From NCBI RefSeq assembly GCF_946478785.1, contig NZ_CAMLDD010000019.1:1-64000 (forward strand): DNA of 64,000 nucleotides, in the 5' to 3' direction. This document shows, in pieces, positions 8,208 through 17,121 of this stretch. The stretch's first letter is position 1; every line of letters begins with the position of its first letter. Origin of the DNA: an uncultured Flavobacterium sp. (GTDB lineage: Bacteria > Bacteroidota > Bacteroidia > Flavobacteriales > Flavobacteriaceae). Position numbers and translations under genes: made by a program. The notes under the pieces are model-generated. The model was not told where the DNA came from and did no database searches. It was given only the letters and a program-made list of their open reading frames with translations.

Positions 8208-10765
8208 TCAGATTTTCCGAACCTCCCATACTAATGACAAATAGTATAATCCTCCAGTTGATGGTCCGCCAAGAATAGAAGTGTACGGTTTATTCAGAAT
8301 ATTGGTTCCGCCTAATTTTGCTGTAATTCCTTTTTTGAAATTGTAATTTACCTGCGCATCCATCGACCAGTAAGCCAGAACGTTTCCACTGACTAAAAAA
8401 GAAACATAATCAAAATTATTTTGGTAGCGTGCCGTTGCACTCCCGCCAAGATTTTTCCAGATATTATTTGCAATTAAAGTTCCGTTAATATTAAATTCGG
8501 GAGTATTAAAACCATCTTCCAAACCGTCTTTATCATCAGTTGGTCGAGTTTGGTATACGTGACATTTGTTAAAGCAGTAAAAGTTTCGTCAAAACGATAT
8601 TTTAAACCTAAACTTCCGCCATAATTATAAATTTTACTTTTTGAATTCGTCCACAAACGATATCTGTTTTGGGTTGCTTTAGAAAACAAAGCTGTCGGAA
8701 TAAGGTCAGGATCGGTAGTATTTGGAATACTTGCTTCAACCTGGGCGATAAAATTTTTATAGGAGTTGTAATAGAAATCGGCATCTATAAACAGGTTTCT
8801 ATTTAAGGTCATTCCTCTAAAACCAACTTCAAAAGAGTTAACAAATTCTGGCTCTAAATAGGTGTACGGATTTTTCTGAATCGTATTTTTATTCTTTTCA
8901 ATGGCCTGTGCCTGAGTTAAACCGTTTGTATTCACATCACTATTTACCTGCGCCTGAAATTTATCAATCGAAGCTTTTGTATAGGAGTTTTCAAAAATAC
9001 CGTCTGACATAATCCGGAGTCCGCCAACACGTTTTACACCACCGGAGTTTACATTCGAAAATCCTTCAAAAATACTCGGAAAGCGATAGCCATTTTGGTA
9101 GGATGCCCTAAAGCTAATTGCTTCTTTTGGAGCATAAACTGCTGTAAATTGAGGCGTAAATTTAGCATCAAAATAATCGGCTTTGTCAATTCTCAAAGTA
9201 GCGCCTAAACTTAGTTTTTTATTAAATAAATCTTTTGTCAATTGTGTAAATCCTCCTGTTTTTTGATAAGTCAAATTCTCGGAATCACTTTCGGGATTGA
9301 TAAAATAATTTCCGTCAGGTACAATTATATAGGTTCTGTAGTCAAAACCACTTAATAATTTAGCATCTATTTTTTCGAAGAAAGCCGAAAAAGCCTTATC
9401 CCAATTGATTAAACCTTCTGCATGAACCAATGACGATTTTACTCGTAAAGCGGCTCCAATATCCCAATTGTTAATGTTGGTTAATTCATTTTTCTTTGCT
9501 TCATAAGCATTAGTTCCCGGCTCAAAACGTCCTTGGTCCGTTGTAGTTCTGGCTATTTTGTGTGCATCGGCAACTGCTGCTCCGTTAGTTATCGCATTTT
9601 TGTAAGCAGTACTATAATCTGCAAACCATTGGTTATCTGATTTGTAAGCACGATCCATGTTCTCTGCTAATGAACGCATGTTATACGAGTTTCCGGTATT
9701 TTCTGTAGTTAAATATCCTTTCACCTGAAAAATAGGCGTGTGGTAATCAACTGCAAATTGATTCAAGGTATAATCGTCCAGCCTAAACCTGTTCGAACGC
9801 TGATAAATTGAATTTATTAAGGCAGTTTTATAAGTTACGGAGAGTTCGTTTGCTTTTTTCGGTCGGAAATAAAAACCGACATCGGCTTTGTAATTTTTGA
9901 TTTCATAATCTGAAATGTCCGTTTCGCGATAACCAGTTCTGGAAACGACATAGTTTTTGCCGTTTAAATTCAGCGTTTTTCGGTTTGCGGATTCGTTTCC
10001 GTAACCATTAACTTCGTCGTAAGCCGGATTGTCAGTACCATATAAATTGGTTGAAGCATTGGCGTTTGGAGCCAAATCGGTTAGGTCATCGGCAACCCAA
10101 TCTGTTCCTCCAGTTGTAGAAGCATTTATTTTGAAGGCAAATTTCTCATTGAATGCTTTTGCAAATCTCAAATTAAACTGCGAATATGCTTTCGGTGAAA
10201 ACCGATCGATATTCCCAACATGATTTACACCAGCCAATTGCTGAATACTGATTCCTTCATATTCAAATGGATTTTTGGTCTGAATATTTGCCAGACCGTT
10301 AATCGCGTTCATCCCATATAAAGCCGCTGCCGTTCCCGGAATAATTTCGATTTTATCAATATCAAGATCATTTGCACCCAAAGCATTGGCAATTGGTGCG
10401 CCCAAATGCGGTGCCTGATTATCGATTCCGTCCACTAATTGAGCAAATCTAACGTTCGTCGAATTGGCAAAACCTCGCGTATTTATAACCTTAAAACCCA
10501 AACTTGGCGTAATAATCTGAACACCTTTTACATTTTCAAGTGCTTCATAAATACTTGGCGACCCCATATTTTTGGCTTCAGCCGATTTTAATTGCTCGAT
10601 ACTTATGGGTGAACGCATTAAATTTTCTGAACGGCGGGAAGCGGTAATTACAACTTCATTCAGGATTCCCTTTTCAATACTGTCTTGTTTTATTTTTGAA
10701 TTTTTTGTCTGGGAAAAGCATTTAAAACTTGTAAAAAGCAGCAATAGATATATTTTTATTTTCAT
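8208..10765 (-). pseudogene. TonB-dependent receptor broken by one frameshift
   Basis: The N-terminal frame (10765 down to about 8540) has a signal peptide (MKIKIYLLLLFTSFKCFSQ), then a plug domain with VINTRGFANSTNVRFAQLVD and IEIIPGTAAALYGMNAINGL, then barrel strands up to KLDQ near residue 743. There the product leaves frame. The other frame resumes with TDDKDGLEDGFNTPEF and runs to the C-terminus at 8208 (NILNKPYTSILGGPS, YYLSLVWEVRKI). Together they make a normal receptor of about 850 residues without a carboxypeptidase-like N-terminal domain. The lesion lies within 8537-8545 and equals one missing base; a sequencing error is possible. It follows the ModE-like gene on the same strand, so the substrate may be molybdate or a related oxyanion complex (inference). 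Confidence 0.88.
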
Positions 10766-10781
10766 AAATGTGGTTTAAATT

Positions 10782-10809
10782 TTCAGTATGTTTTGAAATG
10801 AATACTGAA
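10782..10809. promoter_or_regulatory. Palindrome copy 1 between receptor and ModE-like gene
   Basis: TTCAGTAT (10782-10789) and ATACTGAA (10802-10809) are perfect 8-base arms separated by 12 bases, lying 17 bases upstream of the TonB receptor start. Arm length and spacing suit a dimeric winged-helix regulator such as the adjacent ModE-like protein. No T-run follows, arguing against a terminator. Confidence 0.5.
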
Positions 10810-10852
10810 GATTATTGAAACTGGTCTTGGTTATTTATTTTTTTTAATGAAA

Positions 10853-10880
10853 TTCAGTATGCTTAAAAATGAATAGTGGA
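10853..10880. promoter_or_regulatory. Palindrome copy 2 between receptor and ModE-like gene
   Basis: TTCAGTAT (10853-10860) is followed after 12 bases by ATAGTGGA, a degenerate version of ATACTGAA. It has the same geometry as copy 1, 71 bases away (close to seven helical turns). It lies 10 bases beyond the stop of the ModE-like gene. Confidence 0.4.
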
Positions 10881-10890
10881 ATCCAAATTT

Positions 10891-11238
10891 TTAAAATTTC
10901 AGATTTTGAGTTTCCTTCAAAGCAAAATCTTTAATACGTTTTTCGACTTCATAAAAAATAGTAATCGCTTTTTCTCCGGCTTGTGTAAGTTTTGCGCCAC
11001 CACCGCCTTTTCCTCCCAGAAGTTTTTCAACCACTGGCTTTTCAGCACGCTGATTCATTTCTTCCACTAATTGCCAGGCCTGACGATAGGCCATTTTCAT
11101 TTCTTTGGCAGCATTGGTAATGGAACCTGTTTTTCGAATATTTTCGAGCAGCCAGACTTTTCCAATACCTAAGAACGGCCCTTCCGCCTCCTGAATCCAA
11201 AGTCGGACTTCAACGTTATATTTCTTATTTTCTGGCAT
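10891..11238 (-). CDS. ModE-type winged-helix regulator without TOBE domain
   Basis: A 115-residue protein resembling the N-terminal DNA-binding domain of ModE. It has a helix-turn-helix at about residues 37-62 (GSITNAAKEMKMAYRQAWQL) and a glycine-rich wing GGKGGGGAKLTQAG (75-88). Full-length ModE carries two molybdate-binding TOBE repeats after this domain. They are absent here, so any ligand sensing must be elsewhere. It is the only gene between leuS (divergent) and the TonB receptor (125 bases downstream), which suggests it regulates that receptor. The molybdate link is inferred from family resemblance only. Confidence 0.85.
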   Translation of the reverse strand: MPENKKYNVEVRLWIQEAEGPFLGIGKVWLLENIRKTGSITNAAKEMKMAYRQAWQLVEEMNQRAEKPVVEKLLGGKGGGGAKLTQAGEKAITIFYEVEKRIKDFALKETQNLKF

Positions 11239-11334
11239 TGTTTTTAAATAAGTATATCGAATGCAATAATACGTATTTTTACGTAATTTAAAATAAGTAT
11301 TTTGTTATTTTATTTGTTTGTCAATGAAATAGCT

Positions 11335-11364
11335 TTGGTACAATGCGCAATAAATGTAAATTTG
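11335..11364 (+). promoter_or_regulatory. leuS promoter
   Basis: TTG (11335-11337), a 19-base spacer and TAAATTTG (11357-11364) match the Bacteroidota housekeeping promoter. The predicted transcript start near 11371 leaves a leader of about 47 bases that consists mainly of the 8-bp tandem repeat. Confidence 0.75.
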
Positions 11365-11372
11365 CGCACTTA

Positions 11373-11412
11373 AAACTTAGAAACTTAGTTACTCAGTAGC
11401 TTAGCAACTCAT
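11373..11412. repeat. Degenerate 8-bp tandem repeat in the leuS leader
   Basis: Five head-to-tail units (ACTTAGAA, ACTTAGTT, ACTCAGTA, GCTTAGCA, ACTCATAT) with consensus ACTTAGNN fill most of the leader between the predicted transcript start and the leuS start codon. Confidence 0.7.
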
Positions 11413-11417
11413 ATAAA

Positions 11418-14297
11418 ATGAAATACAATCCAAACGAAATCGAAGAAAAATGGCAAAAATATTGGGCTGAAAACCAAACTTTTGCTGCAAAAAACAATTC
11501 TGAAAAACCAAAGCATTATGTGTTAGATATGTTTCCTTATCCATCCGGAGCGGGATTACACGTTGGGCATCCGCTGGGGTATATTGCTTCAGATGTTTAT
11601 TCTCGTTTCAAAAGACATCAGGGTTTTAATGTTTTGCATCCAATGGGTTACGACAGTTTCGGATTACCAGCTGAGCAATACGCAATTCAGACAGGGCAGC
11701 GTCCGGAAGATACAACACGCGTAAATATCGACGGTGGCGTTGATAAAGAAGGAAAACAAATTGCGGGATACCGTAAACAACTAGATAAAATCGGATTTTC
11801 ATTTGACTGGGCGCGTGAAGTACGTACCTCAAATCCGGATTATTATAAACATACCCAATGGATTTTTATTCAGTTATTTAATTCCTGGTACAATAAAAAT
11901 ACAGACAAAGCCGAAGATATTTCAACTTTGACTTCAATTTTCGAAAAAGAAGGAAATGCAAATGTAAATGCTGTATCCGACGATAATATCCAAAGTTTTT
12001 CGTCAAGCGAATGGAATGCATTTTCAGCAGATGAGCAGGAAAAAATCCTTTTACAATACCGATTAACGTATTTGGCAGAAACCGAAGTAAACTGGTGTCC
12101 CGGTTTAGGAACGGTTTTGGCAAATGACGAAATCATAAACGGCGTTTCTGAGCGTGGAGGATATCCTGTAATCCGTAAAAAAATGACCCAATGGAGCATG
12201 CGAATTTCTGCTTATGCAGAACGCCTGCTTCAGGGCCTAAATGATATTGACTGGAGTGAATCTATAAAAGAATCGCAAAGAAACTGGATTGGGAAAAGTG
12301 TAGGAGCGATGGTGACTTTCAACGTAGTTCCATCAACCAACAACCAACAACCAGAAACTATTTCAGTGTTTACAACAAGACCTGATACCATTTTTGGAGT
12401 GACTTTTATGACTTTAGCACCGGAACATGATTTGGTAGCTAAAATCACAACTCCGGAACAAAAAGCTACAGTTGAAGCCTATATCGAAAAAACAGCAAAA
12501 CGTTCAGAGCGTGAGCGTATGGCCGATGTAAAAACCATCTCGGGCGTATTTACAGGAGCTTATGCAGAACATCCTTTTACGAAAGAACCAATTCCGGTTT
12601 GGATTGGCGATTACGTTTTGGCAGGTTACGGAACAGGTGCTGTAATGGCGGTACCATGTGGAGACGAAAGAGATTATGCTTTTGCGAATTTCTTTAAAGG
12701 TCAAAACGGAATGCCGGAAATCAAGAATATTTTTGATAAAGATATTTCAGAAGCTGCTTTTGGAGCGAAAGAAGGCTTTCAATTAGTAGATTCTGACTTC
12801 TTGAATGGATTAAATTACAAAACCGGAACACAAAAGGTAATTGCTAAGTTAGAAAATATAGGTCAGGGAACCGGAAAAACAAATTACCGTTTGCGTGATG
12901 CTGTTTTCTCTCGTCAGCGTTATTGGGGAGAACCTTTCCCGGTTTATTATGTAAACGGATTGCCAAAAATGATCGCTGGAGAACATTTGCCAATTATTTT
13001 GCCGGAAGTAGAGAAATATTTACCAACAGAAGACGGTTTGCCTCCATTAGGAAATGCAGTAGTTTGGGCTTGGGATACAAAACAAAATAAAGTTGTCAAT
13101 ACAGATTTAGTTGACAATGTTTCGATTTTTCCTCTTGAATTGAACACCATGCCAGGCTGGGCAGGAAGTTCATGGTATTGGATGCGTTATATGGATGCAC
13201 ACAACGAAGATAGATTTGCAAGTAAAGAAGCTTTGGCATATTGGGAAAGTGTAGATTTATATATCGGCGGAAGCGAACACGCAACCGGACATTTATTGTA
13301 TTCTCGTTTCTGGAATAAATTCTTAAAAGACAAAGGTTTTGCTCCAACCGAAGAACCATTCAAAAAACTGATCAATCAGGGAATGATTTTGGGAACTAGT
13401 GCTTTTGTTTATAGAATTGAAGGAACAAATAGTTTCGTTTCTAAAAATAAAATTGGAGACCAAAAAGTACAACCAATTCACGCTGATGTTTCAATGGTAA
13501 ATTCTTCTGATGAATTAGATGTCCAAAAATTCAAAGTATGGAGAGAGGATTATGCTGATGCTGAATTCATTTTAGACGAAAACGGAAAGTACATCGTTGG
13601 CCGTGAAGTCGAAAAAATGTCGAAATCAAAATACAATGTCGTAACTCCTGATGATATTTGTAACGAATATGGAGCGGATACATTACGTTTATACGAAATG
13701 TTTTTAGGTCCGTTAGAGCAGGCAAAACCATGGAATACTGCTGGAATTTCGGGAGTTTTTGGTTTCCTGAAAAAACTATGGCGTTTGTATTTTGACGAAA
13801 ATAACGGTTTAATCATAAACAACGATGAACCAACAAAAGATAATCTAAAATCATTACATAAAACCATCAAAAAAGTAGCAGAAGATATTGAGAGTTTCTC
13901 TTTCAACACCTCAGTTTCTCAATTTATGATTTGTGTGAATGAATTGTCTTCTCAAAATTGTCATTCAAGAGCGATTTTAGAACCATTAGCAATTTTGGTT
14001 TCGCCTTACGCACCTCATATCGCAGAAGAATTATGGTCGCAATTAGGACATAAAGGTTCGATTTCGACAGTTGATTTTCCTGTTTTTGATGCCAGACATT
14101 TGGTAGAAAGTAGTAAAGAATATCCGGTTTCTTTCAACGGAAAAATGCGCTTCACCATTGAATTGCCTTTGGATTTAACCAAGGAACAAATCGAAGAAAT
14201 CATCATGAAAGATGAAAGAACGTTAAAACAATTAGATGGTAAAACACCTAATAAAGTGATTATTGTTCCCGGGAAGATTATTAATTTGGTTGGGTAA
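11418..14297 (+). CDS. leuS: Leucyl-tRNA synthetase
   Basis: A 959-residue class I aminoacyl-tRNA synthetase that charges tRNA-Leu. It shows the HIGH-type motif HVGH at residues 48-51 within YPSGAGLHVGHPLGY, the CP1 editing domain in the middle (with TTRPDTIFGVTFM and GYGTGAVMAVPCGDERD), and the KMSKS motif EKMSKSKYN near residue 733, followed by the anticodon-binding helical domain. It is longer than the Escherichia coli enzyme because of insertions after residue 150 and before KMSKS, as in other Bacteroidota. It has its own promoter and terminator. Confidence 0.98.
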   Translation: MKYNPNEIEEKWQKYWAENQTFAAKNNSEKPKHYVLDMFPYPSGAGLHVGHPLGYIASDVYSRFKRHQGFNVLHPMGYDSFGLPAEQYAIQTGQRPEDTTRVNIDGGVDKEGKQIAGYRKQLDKIGFSFDWAREVRTSNPDYYKHTQWIFIQLFNSWYNKNTDKAEDISTLTSIFEKEGNANVNAVSDDNIQSFSSSEWNAFSADEQEKILLQYRLTYLAETEVNWCPGLGTVLANDEIINGVSERGGYPVIRKKMTQWSMRISAYAERLLQGLNDIDWSESIKESQRNWIGKSVGAMVTFNVVPSTNNQQPETISVFTTRPDTIFGVTFMTLAPEHDLVAKITTPEQKATVEAYIEKTAKRSERERMADVKTISGVFTGAYAEHPFTKEPIPVWIGDYVLAGYGTGAVMAVPCGDERDYAFANFFKGQNGMPEIKNIFDKDISEAAFGAKEGFQLVDSDFLNGLNYKTGTQKVIAKLENIGQGTGKTNYRLRDAVFSRQRYWGEPFPVYYVNGLPKMIAGEHLPIILPEVEKYLPTEDGLPPLGNAVVWAWDTKQNKVVNTDLVDNVSIFPLELNTMPGWAGSSWYWMRYMDAHNEDRFASKEALAYWESVDLYIGGSEHATGHLLYSRFWNKFLKDKGFAPTEEPFKKLINQGMILGTSAFVYRIEGTNSFVSKNKIGDQKVQPIHADVSMVNSSDELDVQKFKVWREDYADAEFILDENGKYIVGREVEKMSKSKYNVVTPDDICNEYGADTLRLYEMFLGPLEQAKPWNTAGISGVFGFLKKLWRLYFDENNGLIINNDEPTKDNLKSLHKTIKKVAEDIESFSFNTSVSQFMICVNELSSQNCHSRAILEPLAILVSPYAPHIAEELWSQLGHKGSISTVDFPVFDARHLVESSKEYPVSFNGKMRFTIELPLDLTKEQIEEIIMKDERTLKQLDGKTPNKVIIVPGKIINLVG

Positions 14298-14320
14298 CCA
14301 AATAAATTCCAATATTTTAA

Positions 14321-14362
14321 ATTCCAAATTCCAATTTTACGATTGGAGGTTGGAATTTTTTT
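14321..14362 (+). terminator. Terminator of leuS
   Basis: ATTCCAA and CCAAT (14321-14335) pair with ATTGG and TTGGAAT (14341-14357) in a two-step hairpin followed by seven T residues, starting 24 bases after the leuS stop. Confidence 0.7.
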
Positions 14363-14376
14363 GTTTTCAGCTCAAC

Positions 14377-14440
14377 TTGTCATTCCGTAGGAATCTCACG
14401 GTTTAATTGACTTGATGCATAGATTCCTGCGGAATGACAA
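14377..14440. repeat. 20-bp inverted repeat of the CATTCC type
   Basis: TTGTCATTCCGTAGGAATCT (14377-14396) and its complement AGATTCCTGCGGAATGACAA (14421-14440) form arms with one mismatch around a 24-base centre. It lies in the gap between leuS and the MmpS-like gene. It is not followed by a T-run in either direction and has a higher GC content than its surroundings, as expected for a mobile or REP-like intergenic repeat. Confidence 0.75.
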
Positions 14441-14504
14441 AAAATGGACTAATTATATATTGTAAAATCGAAGAGATAAATTTGAAGAAGTCAGTTATAG
14501 TCAT

Positions 14505-14545
14505 AAAAAAAGAAAGCTTTGTAAATTTTACAAAGCTTTCTTTTA
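14505..14545. terminator. Bidirectional terminator after the MmpS-like lipoprotein gene
   Basis: AGAAAGCTTTGTAAA (14511-14525) pairs with the following TTTTACAAAGCTTTCT in a nearly uninterrupted hairpin flanked by an A-run (14504-14511) and a T-run (14541-14544). It ends about 20 bases from the stop of the minus-strand lipoprotein gene. Confidence 0.8.
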
Positions 14546-14563
14546 ATTATTTATGACCGAATG

Positions 14564-14968
14564 TTATCTTGGAAATACATACGTTTTGGTATGTACAACA
14601 ATAATTCCGTCACTGTTTGCAGTTCCCGTTAATTCAGAAACAACTTTTCCGCCCACATATATTTTAGCAGTAACAGTTTGTCCCGCAACGCCTCCGCCAC
14701 CGCCGGTGTGTAACAATGCCCCGTCAGAATCAGGATTTGCTGTAAATTCTTTTGTCCATGGTAATGATGGGACATCTTCAATAAGCGGAGCGCCGCTTTT
14801 TTCCATATAAGTTACATCAAGTTCTCCGGTAAAATTCCCTGTTATTTCATATTTTACATCTCTTGATCCTGCCACTGCCCCTGTATCATTATTGTCGTCG
14901 CTACTGCAGGATACTGCTGTAAAAGCAAGTGTCAGTACTAAAGCTGCTGTTTTAAAAATTGATTTCAT
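14564..14968 (-). CDS. MmpS-like lipoprotein
   Basis: A 134-residue lipoprotein: signal sequence with lipobox ending at Cys21 (TAVSCSSDDN). The mature part carries the pattern of the MmpS-type beta-sandwich: VKYEITGNFTGELDVTY, then LPWTKEF, then VTAKIYVGGKVVSELTGTA. In mycobacteria MmpS proteins assist MmpL transporters; in Bacteroidota such lipoproteins stand alone and their role is unknown. It is divergent from the two-component system at 15112, whose upstream palindrome (15034-15049) lies in the shared promoter region. Confidence 0.75.
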   Translation of the reverse strand: MKSIFKTAALVLTLAFTAVSCSSDDNNDTGAVAGSRDVKYEITGNFTGELDVTYMEKSGAPLIEDVPSLPWTKEFTANPDSDGALLHTGGGGGVAGQTVTAKIYVGGKVVSELTGTANSDGIIVVHTKTYVFPR

Positions 14969-15033
14969 AATAAAATTCTTTAATTAATTTATTCGTTTTA
15001 AACAAAGTTAAACCCTCCTTAAAGAAAAGTCAA

Positions 15034-15049
15034 TACCTGATATCAGGTA
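15034..15049. promoter_or_regulatory. Perfect 16-bp palindrome, candidate operator
   Basis: TACCTGATATCAGGTA is fully self-complementary. It sits between the divergent MmpS-like lipoprotein gene and the histidine kinase gene, centred about 61 bases upstream of the transcript start predicted for the kinase. This spacing is common for activator sites. The adjacent LuxR/NarL-type regulator is the obvious candidate to bind it (inference). Confidence 0.5.
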
Positions 15050-15067
15050 AAAGAGCTGAATTTCTTT

Positions 15068-15096
15068 TTGCAAGACTTTTTAATTTAATAAATTTG
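15068..15096 (+). promoter_or_regulatory. Promoter of the TPR kinase-regulator operon
   Basis: TTG (15068-15070), an 18-base spacer and TAAATTTG (15089-15096) match the Bacteroidota promoter. Transcription would start near 15103, which supports the kinase start at 15112 rather than at the in-frame ATG at 15094. Confidence 0.75.
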
Positions 15097-15111
15097 AACA
15101 AATACCACTAT

Positions 15112-17121
15112 ATGAAGAAAGTCCGTTTTCTATTGCCATTTTTATTTCTATACGCCTTTAGTTACTCACAAATTATTCTTTCGCTTGACGATGATTCTGT
15201 TTACATTGACAGTATTGCAACATTTACAAAAAACACCAAGTCTGACAGCTTAAAATGCATCTACAGTTTTAAATTGTCTAAATTGTTCCTGATGATTCAG
15301 GATGTTAAAAAATCAAAAGAATACCTGGCTCAGGCAAATAAACTCAAGGTAAAATTTCCTTTTCTAAATGATGTATCCATTTATTATAATGCCTCACGTT
15401 TTCTTGAAAAAGGAGATGCAGAAGGATTTGAAAAAACACTGATTGAGGCGAATGATAAATTAAAAAAATACCGGAATACAGAGGCTTACCGTTTGCGCGC
15501 CATCGTGCTTCAGAATTATGGTCTGATGCAGCAAAGAAGGAACAATGAAAAAGGGTACATGAAACTCCTTGTGGATGAAGCTATTCCACTAGCCAAAAAA
15601 AGCGGTGATTATGAATTGATAAGCGGACTGTATAAGGCTGTTGCTATTATTTTTATGAATAACAACGAAAGGGAAAAAGCCAGCGAATATTTAAGTGAAG
15701 CACAAAAATATATTGAAAAGGCAATCAAAAAATCACCTACAGTTGCCGAATCAAAAATGGAAACCTATATTATTAATGCCGAAAACTTAATTGAGATAAA
15801 GCATTTTTACGATGCAAAAGCAATATTGAATAAAGCCTTTGCAACACTTATAAAATATCCAGAATCCAACTTAAATGATTCTTATTTCTATGCCGAAGGA
15901 ATTTATAATTCTAAACAAAATAAGTTTAGAGAGGCCCTTGTAAGTTTTCAAAGAGGAATTCAATCTGCTGAGAAACATCAGAATCTAATAGCCCTAAACA
16001 GATTGAAATTTGCAGAATATGAAGTCTTGTTTAAACTTAAAAACTATGAAAAAGCAAAAAAAAATCTGGAGTATCTATTAGATAAAACACCTTTTATTGT
16101 AGACAAAAAAAATTATTATAATGAGCTGTCGAAAGTATACAATGCAACTAAAAATTATCAGAAGGCCTATTATTACTCTAATAAATATAATATCGTAAAC
16201 GATAGTCTTAACAATACCAAATTCAAAAACGAGATTGTAGAACTGGAAGCAAAATATAAAAAAGCCGAAAACGAGAAAAAAATTAATTCGCTTCAGTCGG
16301 AAAATGAAAAAGCCGTGTTGCTGGTTAATAATAACCGGCTGAATTCTTTTCTTTTTGCAGTATTATCGGTTCTTTTATTCCTGACGGTTTTATTTTTATG
16401 GATATTGAACAAAAATCAGAAGAAACTCAGTTATCAAAAAGAAATCAATCACCAGCAGGAATTAAAAGTCCTGGAGAACCAGCAAAAACTCTCGGTTTCT
16501 AATGCTTTGATTGAAGGTGAAGAAGCTGAGCGAAAAAGAATAGCCAGAGATTTGCACGATGGACTTGGAAGTATGCTTTCAGGTTTGAAGATTCACCTGA
16601 AGCTGACTGAAAAAGGAAATTCTGCAAGTAAAACAGATGTTAATGAGCTGCTGGACAATTCCATTAAGGAACTTCGAAATATTTCTCAGAATTTAATGCC
16701 CGAAAGTTTGGTCACTTTTAGTTTAGAACATGCATTAAAAGATTTATGTTTGGCAAATTCCAATACGAAAACCAATATTGAATTTCAGTATCTGATAAAA
16801 AAATCCAGGTTGCCAAAAAATTATGAAATCATGATTTACAGAATTATTCAGGAATTATTGAATAATGCAATGAAGTACGCCAAAGCTTCGAAAGTATTAG
16901 TTTCATGTTCCCAAAACAAGGATGTTTTTTTTATTACGGTTGAGGATAATGGAATCGGTTTCGATGTATCCCAAAACAATAAAACCGGGATGGGTTTAAG
17001 AAATATAAAAAACCGTGTCGATTTTATGAACGGAAAACTGGAAATAGAAAGTGTTTTGAATAAAGGAACTTCAGCTTATATTGAGCTGAAGGTAAAAAAT
17101 GTAAATCTAACAAATGACTAA
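15112..17121 (+). CDS. TPR-containing sensor histidine kinase (HisKA_3 type)
   Basis: A 669-residue protein: signal peptide (MKKVRFLLPFLFLYAFSYSQ), a periplasmic helical array of tetratricopeptide-type repeats (about residues 45-390), one transmembrane helix (about 411-433), a coiled coil, and the dimerisation/phosphorylation helix with ERKRIARDLHDGLGSMLSGL (His near 481). The ATP-binding domain shows IIQELLNNAMKYAKAS and VEDNGIGFDVS with GMGLRNIKNRV. It belongs to the NarX/DesK-like kinases that pair with LuxR-type regulators. The next gene overlaps it by 8 bases and encodes such a regulator. The signal sensed is unknown. Confidence 0.93.
   Translation: MKKVRFLLPFLFLYAFSYSQIILSLDDDSVYIDSIATFTKNTKSDSLKCIYSFKLSKLFLMIQDVKKSKEYLAQANKLKVKFPFLNDVSIYYNASRFLEKGDAEGFEKTLIEANDKLKKYRNTEAYRLRAIVLQNYGLMQQRRNNEKGYMKLLVDEAIPLAKKSGDYELISGLYKAVAIIFMNNNEREKASEYLSEAQKYIEKAIKKSPTVAESKMETYIINAENLIEIKHFYDAKAILNKAFATLIKYPESNLNDSYFYAEGIYNSKQNKFREALVSFQRGIQSAEKHQNLIALNRLKFAEYEVLFKLKNYEKAKKNLEYLLDKTPFIVDKKNYYNELSKVYNATKNYQKAYYYSNKYNIVNDSLNNTKFKNEIVELEAKYKKAENEKKINSLQSENEKAVLLVNNNRLNSFLFAVLSVLLFLTVLFLWILNKNQKKLSYQKEINHQQELKVLENQQKLSVSNALIEGEEAERKRIARDLHDGLGSMLSGLKIHLKLTEKGNSASKTDVNELLDNSIKELRNISQNLMPESLVTFSLEHALKDLCLANSNTKTNIEFQYLIKKSRLPKNYEIMIYRIIQELLNNAMKYAKASKVLVSCSQNKDVFFITVEDNGIGFDVSQNNKTGMGLRNIKNRVDFMNGKLEIESVLNKGTSAYIELKVKNVNLTND

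Noticed and set aside
8208..8522. Separate 104-residue gene
   Set aside because: Its sequence is the missing C-terminal barrel of the TonB receptor and joins the upstream frame through a one-base shift, so it is a fragment and not a gene.
11626..14206. Several minus-strand frames of 60-119 codons inside leuS
   Set aside because: They lie fully within a strongly supported gene on the other strand and have no domain features.
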